The notes below the pieces were generated by a model. The model was not told the origin of the DNA, did not search any database, and saw only the letters and a program-made list of their open reading frames with translations. DNA of 11,867 nt from an uncultured Eubacteriales bacterium (GTDB taxonomy: Bacteria; Bacillota; Clostridia; Oscillospirales; CAG-272), in the NCBI GenBank assembly GCA_934432725.1, contig CAKRZE010000028.1, positions 1 through 11,867 of the forward strand. The letters are read 5' to 3'. Below are positions 1-6,420 of the stretch, in pieces. How positions within the stretch are numbered: position 1 is the first letter of the stretch; each line of letters begins with the position of its first letter. The position numbers and the translations under genes are program-made.

Positions 1-265
1 CGACTCCTTGAGGAGCAAGGGATATTTGTTTGCAACACCCGCTGAACTTTCGCTTATTGCAAACTCCACGTGTTGCTTGCTTACACAAGCTAACTGCTTA
101 GACCCTCGGTGCACTTTTGGGGATTCGCCGCGATGAAGTTTCAGCGCACGAAGGCAAATATCCCGGTTTTGCTTTGCAAAATGCGACTCCTTGAGGAGCA
201 AGGGATATTTGTTTGCAACACCCGCTGAACTTTCGCTTATTGCAAACTCCACGTGTTGCTAGAGT
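1..265 (-). repeat. Repeat A array, minus orientation (two units)
   Basis: Read on the minus strand, a complete A unit covers about 260 to 126, followed by a linking tail (125 to 78) and a second unit (77 to 1) cut by the window edge. The complete unit has a closing stem CAAATATCCC/GGGATATTTG (arms 155-164 and 202-211) around two inner hairpins: TTTTGC/GCAAAA (167-172 with 176-181) and CTCC/GGAG (187-190 with 195-198). Bases 1-77 and 184-260 look identical, so duplication or homogenisation was recent. The tail holds the conserved gtgcaccgagggtctaagca segment in reverse complement. The array stops about 30 bases before the remB start. No gene is supported here. This is the only A array in the window on the minus strand. 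Confidence 0.85.
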
Positions 266-295
266 TGCCTGAGGTATGAAGATTGGAACTGATAT

Positions 296-559
296 ATGTA
301 TCTGCATATTGGAAATAATAGAAATATCCGGATGCGCGATATTGTCGGAATATTTGATCTTGACACCGCATCCGTATCCCATATCACAAAAAAATACCTG
401 AAGGAGCGGGAAAAAGCCGGTCTGACCGATTTTTCGGCGGATCAGATCCCGAAATCCTTTGTTCTGACCCGCGACGGAAAAATATGTTTTTCTCAGCTTT
501 CCACAGCGACTCTGAACGGCCGTATAAACGGAGCTCAGGGTGATACAAACGGAATATAA
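296..559 (+). CDS. remB: RemB-like DUF370 regulator (YaaB family)
   Basis: This 87-residue protein belongs to the DUF370 family, small DNA-binding proteins that include RemA and RemB (YaaB) of Bacillus subtilis, which control extracellular-matrix genes. The N-terminus MYLHIGNNRNI, then RDIVGIFDLD (residues 14-23), and the C-terminal pattern PKSFVLTRDGKI followed by QLSTATLNGR match RemB closely, and the length is close to the roughly 80 residues usual for it. The position directly before gyrB, 26 bases away, is the standard recF-remB-gyrB-gyrA order of Firmicutes and suggests co-transcription with gyrB. The ATG at 296 gives the full family N-terminus, but the Shine-Dalgarno is poor: the nearest GAGG is at 271-274, too far upstream. 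recF would be expected upstream, but the window holds repeats there. Family assignment is firm; a role in biofilm matrix control in this organism is inferred. Confidence 0.88.
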   Translation: MYLHIGNNRNIRMRDIVGIFDLDTASVSHITKKYLKEREKAGLTDFSADQIPKSFVLTRDGKICFSQLSTATLNGRINGAQGDTNGI

Positions 560-570
560 GCAATTTGACG

Positions 571-580
571 AAAGGACAGG
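571..580 (+). promoter_or_regulatory. Ribosome binding site deciding the gyrB start
   Basis: AAAGGA at 571-576 sits 9 bases before the ATG at 586. This selects MANQQYDENQ as the N-terminus over an in-frame TTG at 565, which would add seven residues and place this site inside the coding sequence. Confidence 0.8.
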
Positions 581-585
581 CATAC

Positions 586-2514
586 ATGGCAAATCAACAA
601 TACGACGAAAATCAAATACAGGTACTGGAGGGGCTTGAGGCAGTCCGGAAGCGTCCGGGCATGTATATCGGCTCAACCTCCTCCCGCGGACTGCACCATT
701 TGGTGTATGAAATCGTGGATAACTCCATCGATGAAGCGCTGGCGGGCGCCTGTACCGACATCAGAATCGTTCTTCTGCCGGACGGATCCGTCTCGGTGGA
801 GGACAACGGGCGCGGCATTCCCTCCGCAATCCACCACAAGGCGGGCATTCCGACCCCGGAGGTGGTTTTTACCGTGCTGCACGCAGGGGGAAAATTCGGC
901 GGAGCCGGATATTCCATTTCGGGCGGTCTGCACGGCGTCGGCGCTTCGGTGGTAAACGCTCTTTCCGAGTGGCTTGTCTATGAGGACTGCTATGACGGAA
1001 AGAAATACTGTGAAACCTTTGAAAGAGGTCATGTTTCCGTGCCGTTTCGCTGTGAGGGCGAGACCGACAGACATGGGTTGACCGTCAGATTCAAGCCGGA
1101 TCCGGAGATTTTTGAGGAAACGACCGAATTCGACTATGACGTGCTCCTGAACCGCATGCGGGAGCAGGCGTTTCTGAATGCCGGCGTAAGGATTGTGCTG
1201 CGGGACGAGAGAAACCTCCCGGAGTATGAAGGAACGCCCAGAGAGGACGATCTGTGCTATGAGGGCGGTATCATCAGCTTTGTGGAGCACCTCAACGCCA
1301 TCAAGCACTGCGAGACGATCAATCCGCAGGTCATCTATATGAAGGCGCAGAAGGAGTTTACCACAGCCGAGGTTGCGCTTCAGTACAACGACAGCTATAC
1401 CGAGACGATGATGACCTTCGCAAACAACATTGTGACGCCGGAGGGCGGTACGCATGAGGTCGGCTTTAAGGTCGCTCTGGCGCGGGTCATCAACAGCTTT
1501 GCAAGGAAGCTCGGCTTTTTAAAGGACTCTGACAAGAACCTTTCCGGAGAGGATGTGCGCGAGGGTCTGACCGCAATCGTCTCCGTCAAGCTGAAGGATG
1601 CGGAATTTGAGGGTCAGACAAAGGCAAAGCTCGGAAATTCCGAGATCCGCACCTTTGTAGACGGTCTTGTTTCCCAGAAGCTGTCGGAGTATTTCGAGGA
1701 AAATCCCTCTGTCGCTAAGCTGATTCTGGAGAAGGCGCTTGCCGCGAGCCGCGCAAGAGAGGCTGCAAGAAAGGCAAGAGAGCTGACCCGCCGCAAGGGA
1801 CTTCTGGAAAGCTCCTCCCTGCCCGGTAAGCTTTGGGACTGTCAGGAAAGACGGATCGATGTGACAGAATTGTACCTGGTCGAGGGTAATTCCGCAGGAG
1901 GCTCTGCAAAGGGCGGAAGAAATTCCCGCTATCAGGCGATCCTCCCTCTGCGCGGAAAGGTTTTAAACGTGGAAAAGGCGCGCATCGACAAGGTGTATTC
2001 CACCGACTCCCTGACGCCGATTATTCAGGCGCTCGGCTGCGGCATCGGAGACGAATTCGATATTGCCAAGCTGCGCTACGGCAAGATCATCATTATGGCG
2101 GATGCGGACGTTGACGGTGCCCATATTCAGATCCTTCTTCTGACCTTCTTCTACCGCCACATGCCGAAGCTGGTGGAGGACGGTCACATCTATCTGGCTC
2201 AGCCGCCGCTTTACAAGGTGTTCAAGGGCAACACCATCCGGTATGCCTTCTCCGATGAGGAAAGAGACTTCTATATCCGGGAGCTTGGTTCGAAGAACGT
2301 GCTGGCGGAGCGGTATAAGGGTCTTGGCGAGATGGACCCGGAGCAGCTCTGGGAGACTACCATGGACCCGCAGCGCAGAACACTCAAGCGTGTGAACATT
2401 GAGGACGCCATGATCTGCGATGAAACCTTCTCCCTCCTGATGGGCGATAAGGTGGAGCCGCGCCGCGCCTTCATCGAGCAGAATGCAAAATACGCGCAGA
2501 ATCTTGACATCTGA
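586..2514 (+). CDS. gyrB: DNA gyrase subunit B
   Basis: GyrB is the ATPase half of the A2B2 gyrase that introduces negative supercoils. The 642 residues are a full-length short-type GyrB without the large insertion of E. coli GyrB. Visible parts: GHKL ATPase with EIVDNSIDEALAG (catalytic Glu42, Mg-binding Asn46), DNGRGIP (73-79) and the GGLHGVGASVVNALS ATP lid; transducer with QTKAKLGN (Lys346 near the ATP gamma-phosphate); TOPRIM from about 425 with Glu433 and the metal-binding DADVD at 506-510; and the C-terminal RYKGLGEMDPEQLW and LMGDKVEPRRAFIE segments. The TOPRIM motif reads EGNSAGGSAKGGRN. Residue 435 is Asn (AAT, 1888-1890), where E. coli Asp426 and most gyrases have Asp. Assignment to gyrase rather than ParE rests on linkage to remB and to a gyrA with a GyrA box. 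No clear terminator follows it. Confidence 0.97.
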   Translation: MANQQYDENQIQVLEGLEAVRKRPGMYIGSTSSRGLHHLVYEIVDNSIDEALAGACTDIRIVLLPDGSVSVEDNGRGIPSAIHHKAGIPTPEVVFTVLHAGGKFGGAGYSISGGLHGVGASVVNALSEWLVYEDCYDGKKYCETFERGHVSVPFRCEGETDRHGLTVRFKPDPEIFEETTEFDYDVLLNRMREQAFLNAGVRIVLRDERNLPEYEGTPREDDLCYEGGIISFVEHLNAIKHCETINPQVIYMKAQKEFTTAEVALQYNDSYTETMMTFANNIVTPEGGTHEVGFKVALARVINSFARKLGFLKDSDKNLSGEDVREGLTAIVSVKLKDAEFEGQTKAKLGNSEIRTFVDGLVSQKLSEYFEENPSVAKLILEKALAASRAREAARKARELTRRKGLLESSSLPGKLWDCQERRIDVTELYLVEGNSAGGSAKGGRNSRYQAILPLRGKVLNVEKARIDKVYSTDSLTPIIQALGCGIGDEFDIAKLRYGKIIIMADADVDGAHIQILLLTFFYRHMPKLVEDGHIYLAQPPLYKVFKGNTIRYAFSDEERDFYIRELGSKNVLAERYKGLGEMDPEQLWETTMDPQRRTLKRVNIEDAMICDETFSLLMGDKVEPRRAFIEQNAKYAQNLDI

Positions 2515-2601
2515 TGCCCTTTTTCGTCAGAATTCCCGTTTTCTCCGGTTTATCCGCAGGCTTTTCCACCCAGCGGCTGACCGAAAAAAGAAGGCCCTCC
2601 G

Positions 2602-2627
2602 GGTTTTTCACAATCCTGTGGAAAACC
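2602..2627 (+). repeat. Hairpin built from two box-like 9-mers
   Basis: GGTTTTTCACA pairs with TGTGGAAAACC around an ATCC loop, 11 pairs including one G-T. It is the first possible transcript structure after gyrB, but no T-run follows it, so it is not a normal intrinsic terminator. The arms are the box-like sequences at 2604-2612 and 2617-2625. Confidence 0.5.
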
Positions 2628-2884
2628 GCATGTCCCGGTCCGTTCGGATACCGGAAAAAGTCAGCCCCGCGAGCACATTTTCCGCGTCCGGAGACACAGC
2701 CCGGAAAAAGCTCTTCCGCCTGTGCAAAGGCTTCCGGAAAACTCCGGAAAGTCTGTCGGACGGTCCGCGGCTGACCGGGTCTTTCAACCGGTTCCACAGG
2801 GAGCTTTTCCACAGAAGCGCAGATTTTTCCGCTTCCGGTGCTCCCTTTGCACGATCCGGTTCTTCCGAAAACGGGGTGAAAAAA

Positions 2885-2922
2885 GTTTTCCACAACCCCC
2901 GGCTCCGACTCCTGTGGAAAAC
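2885..2922 (+). repeat. 10-bp perfect inverted repeat of DnaA-like boxes
   Basis: GTTTTCCACA (2885-2894) and TGTGGAAAAC (2913-2922) are exact inverse copies separated by 18 bases. The right arm runs straight into the first A repeat (acaagcagcgcg), so the A array begins at or inside this box. Confidence 0.7.
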
Positions 2923-3180
2923 AAGCAGCGCGTGGGGTTTACGGTGATTCAAAGTATACCGGCGCTGCAAACAAATATTCCTTGCTCCTCAAGGAGTCGC
3001 ATTCCGCAAGCGGAACCGGAATATAAGCAACGCATGAAGTAAGCAGTAATTCATAGTTTACCGGCGTTGCAAACAAATATCCCTGCGGGATATTTGCCCT
3101 TATAAGCGGTAACTCATCGCGGCAGCTTCCCAAAAGTGCGTGGGTCATCTAAGCAGTTAGTTTGTGTGATGAACAGGGGA
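2919..3180 (+). repeat. Repeat A array (two units, one truncated) plus tail
   Basis: The first unit has the closing-stem left arm CAAATATTCC (2972-2981), an inner CTCC/GGAG hairpin, and TTCCGC/GCGGAA (3002-3007 with 3010-3015). Its right closing arm stops after GGAATAT at 3024, where a second unit starts abruptly with aagcaacgcatgaag. The second unit is a short form: CAAATATCCC (3074-3083) and GGGATATTTG (3087-3096) are separated only by TGC, with both inner hairpins missing. The tail with ctaagcagttag follows at about 3125-3165 and leads into the B array. No gene is supported. Confidence 0.85.
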
Positions 3181-3565
3181 GTGCCCGGGCATCTTTTGAA
3201 GGGTTTTAACTGTTTTCAAACTTCATTGGAGGGATATCTTCACGGATACGCCGTGAGAAAATCCCTTTTCAAAGTTTTTTGGAGGGTTTGGGAGCCTTTT
3301 TCTCAAAAAAGTGCCCCAACGTATTTCCTCTGCAAACCTCATCGGCACGCTGACTTCATTGCGTGCGTATGAAAAGCCCCCATATTAGAGTTTTTTGAGG
3401 GGTTTGGGGCAGCTTTTTTCCAAAAAAGTGCCCCAACGTATTTCCTCTGCAAACCTCATTGGCGGGATATCTTCACGGATACACCGTGAAAAACTCCCAT
3501 ATCAAAGTTTTTTGAGGGGTTTGGGGCAGCTTTTTTTCCAAAAAAGTGCCCCAACGTATTCCTCC
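3181..3565 (+). repeat. Repeat B array (three units) directly upstream of gyrA
   Basis: Three units of about 117-145 bases. Each has a small hairpin HP1, then cccatatcaaagttttttg-like sequence, then a large hairpin HP2, ending in ccaacgtatt. HP1: CACGG/CCGTG at 3241-3255, a TTCA...TGAA form at 3357-3373, and TTCACGG/CCGTGAA at 3472-3490. HP2: TTGGGGCA/TGCCCCAA enclosing T-run/A-run arms at 3404-3436 and 3521-3554; the first unit's HP2 (3288-3319) is degraded. The last HP2 ends about 33 bases before the gyrA ribosome site, so it probably lies in the gyrA leader or over its promoter. I found no convincing sigma-A promoter for gyrA here. Confidence 0.85.
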
Positions 3566-3586
3566 TCCCTCCTTTTATCAAATCAG

Positions 3587-3592
3587 AAAGGA
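3587..3592 (+). promoter_or_regulatory. Ribosome binding site deciding the gyrA start
   Basis: AAAGGA lies 10 bases before the GTG at 3603. The reading frame stays open to a GTG at 3546, but that codon lies inside the right arm of the last B hairpin and has no such site, so 3603 is chosen. Confidence 0.8.
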
Positions 3593-3602
3593 ATTCCAAG
3601 CT

Positions 3603-6104
3603 GTGAAAGAGAAAGAACAGGAAAGCATTGAATTTCCGGAACAAAAAATCACGAACGTTCAGATGGCGAAGGAAGTGAAGAAATCCTTCATTGAATACGC
3701 GATGAGCGTCATTGTATCCCGTGCGCTTCCGGATGCGCGGGACGGGTTAAAGCCGGTCCACCGGAGGATCCTCTATGCGATGTACGAGGACGGATTAACC
3801 CACGACAAGCCGTACCGCAAATCCGCGACAACGGTCGGTAACGTACTGGGCCGCTATCATCCGCACGGAGACACTGCGGTTTACGATGCGATGGTACGAT
3901 TAGCGCAGGACTTTTCGCTCCGGTATCCTCTGATCGACGGGCACGGAAACTTCGGCGACATTGACGGCGACGATGCGGCAGCCTACCGTTACACAGAGGC
4001 AAGAATGTCAAAGCTGGCGGATCTGATGCTGTCCGACATCCGGAAGGACGTTGTAGACTTTGATCCGAACTTTGACAACAAGCTGAAGGAGCCGCATGTA
4101 CTCCCGGCGCGGTTCCCGAACCTTCTGGTCAACGGCTCGGTCGGCATTGCGGTCGGCATGGCGACGAACATTCCGCCGCACAACCTCAGAGAGGTCATTG
4201 ACGGAACGGTTTACCTGATGGAGCATCCGGAGGCAACGATTCCGGATCTGATGCAGTACATCAAGGGACCGGACTTCCCGACAGGAGCGACAATCTACGG
4301 CTCCAACGGGATCAAGGAAGCATATCTGACCGGAAGAGGCAGGATCACGGTGCGCGCGAAGGCGAGAATCGAGGAAGAAGCGCGCCGGATCGTCTTTACG
4401 GAGATCCCGTATGCGGTCAACAAGGCAAACCTTGACAAATCCATCGGAGACTGTGCGAGAGACAAGAAGATTGAGGGCATTACGGCGGTCCGGGACGAAT
4501 CCGGCAGAGACGGATTAAGAATCGTTGTCGAATACCGGAAGGACGTCAGCGGGCAGATCATTCTGAACCAGCTGTACAAATACACGCAGCTTCAGGATAC
4601 GTTTGCGGTCAACATGCTTGCGCTGGTGGACAACGTTCCGAAGATTCTGAATCTGAAGCAGCTTCTTGAGATCTACATTGCGCATCAGGAAAATGTCATC
4701 ATCCGGCGCATTCAGTTTGATCTGAACAAGGCGCTGCGGGACGCTCATCTGAACGAGGGCTATAAGATCGCAATCGACAACATCGATGAGGTCATCCGGA
4801 TTATCCGCTCCAGCAGCTCCGTGCAGGAAGCGAAGGAACGGCTGATGAAGGCATTTACCGCGGACGATGTGGACAATCTGATCGGAGAAGGGGGCAAGCA
4901 GGGGCTTTCCGACATTCAGGCACAGGCAATTGTAGAGATGCAGCTCGGACGGCTTGCCGGATTGGAGCGCAAGAAGATTGAAGAAACCTTAGCTTCCCTG
5001 ATGCAGACGATTGCGAAAATGGAGGAATACCTCCACGATGAGGCGAAGATCAAGGAGATCATCAGGAAGGAGCTTTTGGAAACCCGCGAGAAATTCGGGG
5101 ACGACCGCCGGACGGAGCTTGTCCAGGTGGAGAACGAAATCGAGCTTGAGGATCTGATCGAGCGCCACACCTGCGTCATCACCATGACGCGTGACGGCTA
5201 TATCAAGCGTCAGGACGCGCGCGAATATACGGCGCAGCGCCGCGGCGGCAAGGGCGTGATCGGCATGGCGACCAAGGAGGAGGACTTTGTGGTCACCGTC
5301 ACGGCAGTCAACAGCCACTCCTGCCTGATGCTGTTCACAAATCTCGGAAAGGTTCATACCATCCGAGCCTTCCGGGTTCCGGAGCCGCAAAGCCGCAATA
5401 CCAAGGGAACGCATGTGAGAAACATCGCGGAGCTTGCGCCGGATGAAAACGTGACCGCCATGGTTGCCATCGACGACTGGAAGGACGGCGGCTATCTGAC
5501 AATGATCACCAAAAACGGCATCGTCAAGAGAACGCCGGTTTCCGAGTTTGAGTATCAGAGGCGCGGCGGAAAGATCGCGATTACGCTGGATGACGGAGAC
5601 GAGCTTCTGCATGTCTGCAATACGCACGGGGAGTCCGATCTGGTTGTGGCAACACGGGAAGGCTATGCCGTCCGCTTCTGCGAGGATGAAGTACGTCCGA
5701 TGGGCAGAACGGCGCGCGGCGTGACCGGAATCCGTCCGGGCAAGGGAGACTTTGTGGTCGGCGTGGCTCTGGTTGAGGAGGGCAAGTCGCTTATCACCAT
5801 CACGGACCGCGGGTACGGAAAGAGAACCGAATTTGAGGAGTTCCGTGCGGCGCACAGAGGCGGTAAGGGCGTGAGGGTCCACGGACTTTCCGATAAGACC
5901 GGACTTCTGACTGCAATTGCGTCCGTCTCTCCCACAGACGATATCATGATCATCACCAACACCGGAAAAATCATCCGTATGCCGGTTGAGGGAATCAATG
6001 TGTACAGCCGGAGCGCGGGCGGCGTGATCGTCATGCGGTTCGACGACGAGGATGCGTTTATCGTTAACTTCTCTCCTGTTCAGACTGTTGACAGCAACGC
6101 GTAG
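3603..6104 (+). CDS. gyrA: DNA gyrase subunit A
   Basis: GyrA is the DNA-cleaving and wrapping half of gyrase. From the GTG start it is 833 residues, a normal length. The winged-helix domain starts with SFIEYAMSVIVSRALPDARD (28-47) and LKPVHRRILYAM. The quinolone region reads HPHGDTAVYD, with Thr91 and Asp95 matching E. coli Ser83 and Asp87. The catalytic Tyr130 lies in AAAYRYTEAR. The tower region contains VGIAVGMATNIPPHNL, followed by the long coiled coil (about 370-500). The C-terminal beta-pinwheel carries the GyrA box QRRGGKG at 545-551 and weaker copies (QRRGGKI, AHRGGKG, SRSAGG), which separates it from ParC. GNFGDIDGD has Asp where Ser is usual. It is separated from gyrB by 1,088 bases and is probably transcribed on its own. 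The TAG stop lies where an A repeat begins. Confidence 0.97.
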   Translation: MKEKEQESIEFPEQKITNVQMAKEVKKSFIEYAMSVIVSRALPDARDGLKPVHRRILYAMYEDGLTHDKPYRKSATTVGNVLGRYHPHGDTAVYDAMVRLAQDFSLRYPLIDGHGNFGDIDGDDAAAYRYTEARMSKLADLMLSDIRKDVVDFDPNFDNKLKEPHVLPARFPNLLVNGSVGIAVGMATNIPPHNLREVIDGTVYLMEHPEATIPDLMQYIKGPDFPTGATIYGSNGIKEAYLTGRGRITVRAKARIEEEARRIVFTEIPYAVNKANLDKSIGDCARDKKIEGITAVRDESGRDGLRIVVEYRKDVSGQIILNQLYKYTQLQDTFAVNMLALVDNVPKILNLKQLLEIYIAHQENVIIRRIQFDLNKALRDAHLNEGYKIAIDNIDEVIRIIRSSSSVQEAKERLMKAFTADDVDNLIGEGGKQGLSDIQAQAIVEMQLGRLAGLERKKIEETLASLMQTIAKMEEYLHDEAKIKEIIRKELLETREKFGDDRRTELVQVENEIELEDLIERHTCVITMTRDGYIKRQDAREYTAQRRGGKGVIGMATKEEDFVVTVTAVNSHSCLMLFTNLGKVHTIRAFRVPEPQSRNTKGTHVRNIAELAPDENVTAMVAIDDWKDGGYLTMITKNGIVKRTPVSEFEYQRRGGKIAITLDDGDELLHVCNTHGESDLVVATREGYAVRFCEDEVRPMGRTARGVTGIRPGKGDFVVGVALVEEGKSLITITDRGYGKRTEFEEFRAAHRGGKGVRVHGLSDKTGLLTAIASVSPTDDIMIITNTGKIIRMPVEGINVYSRSAGGVIVMRFDDEDAFIVNFSPVQTVDSNA

Positions 6105-6420
6105 CAGCGCATGAGGTTTGTAATAAACCAACGTTCAGCGGCGCTGCAAACAAATATCCCTTACAGCTCAATGAGCTGTATTCCGCAAGCGGAACCGGGA
6201 TATTTGCCCTCGCAAGCAGTAACTTATCGCGGCAACAAGCAGCGCGTGAGGTTTGCGATAAATCAAAATTCAGCGGCGCTGCAAACAAATATTCCTTGCG
6301 TCTCAAGGAGACGCATTTCGCAAAGCGAAACCGGAATATTTGCCATTGTAAGCGGTCACTCATCGCGGCGAATCCCAAAAAGTACACTGAAGGTCTAAGC
6401 AGTTAGTTTGCTTGATGAAC
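6100..6420 (+). repeat. Repeat A array (two intact units) plus tail
   Basis: These are the two clearest copies. Unit 1: closing stem CAAATATCCC/GGGATATTTG (6151-6160 with 6197-6206), hairpin P2 TACAGCTC/GAGCTGTA (6162-6169 with 6173-6180), hairpin P3 TTCCGC/GCGGAA (6181-6186 with 6189-6194). Unit 2: closing stem CAAATATTCC/GGAATATTTG (6286-6295 with 6333-6342), P2 TGCGTCTC/GAGACGCA (6297-6304 with 6308-6315), P3 TTTCGC/GCGAAA (6316-6321 with 6325-6330). All three helices differ between units, yet each remains fully paired. Unit 1 begins at the gyrA stop codon. The tail (ggtctaagcagttag) lies at 6392-6406. Confidence 0.9.

Larger units (their letters stand above)
2515..2922. other. Non-coding DnaA-box-like cluster after gyrB
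   Basis: About 400 bases hold no convincing gene but repeat DnaA-box-like 9-mers. TTTTCCACA occurs four times: 2805-2813 and 2886-2894 on plus, 2617-2625 and 2913-2921 on minus. TTTTTCACA at 2604-2612 also fits the relaxed box TTWTNCACA. Near matches are TTATCCGCA (2550-2558), TTTTCCACC (2562-2570), TTTTCCGCG (2678-2686), GGTTCCACA (2790-2798) and TTTTCCGCT (2825-2833). For even base composition I expect about 0.03 relaxed boxes in this length on both strands, against five seen. CCGGAAAAAG also occurs twice, 50 bases apart (2651, 2701). DnaA binding is inferred. The block could be an origin or an auxiliary DnaA-binding site. Against an origin: no clear AT-rich unwinding region is visible, and dnaA is not in the window. 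Confidence 0.55.

Noticed and set aside
98..676. 192-residue minus-strand open frame over the left repeats and remB
   Set aside because: It is antisense to remB and the gyrB start and runs through A repeats; it has no family resemblance. The remB frame explains the region.
2471..2947. Open frames of 86-154 residues on both strands after gyrB
   Set aside because: Composition follows the repeated TTTTCC/CCGGAAA words, frames overlap one another on both strands, and no known family or good ribosome site is seen. The box cluster explains the region better.
3181..3560. B hairpins as ordinary intrinsic terminators
   Set aside because: The T-run is inside the stem and the hairpin is followed by cgtatt, not a T-run. 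Some effect on transcription remains possible.
3546..3602. Upstream GTG start for gyrA adding 19 residues
   Set aside because: The codon lies in a B hairpin arm, lacks a ribosome site, and the added residues do not resemble a GyrA N-terminus.
586..6104. parE/parC (topoisomerase IV) instead of gyrB/gyrA
   Set aside because: The A subunit has a clear GyrA box QRRGGKG and the pair follows remB, as gyrase genes do in Firmicutes.
4989..6131. 380-residue minus-strand frame antisense to gyrA
   Set aside because: It is a shadow of gyrA: the plus-strand frame encodes an intact gyrase C-terminal pinwheel, and the antisense product resembles nothing.
6105..6345. tRNA-like cloverleaf or tRNA gene
   Set aside because: The fold has two inner hairpins rather than three arms, with no anticodon-loop or T-loop signature.
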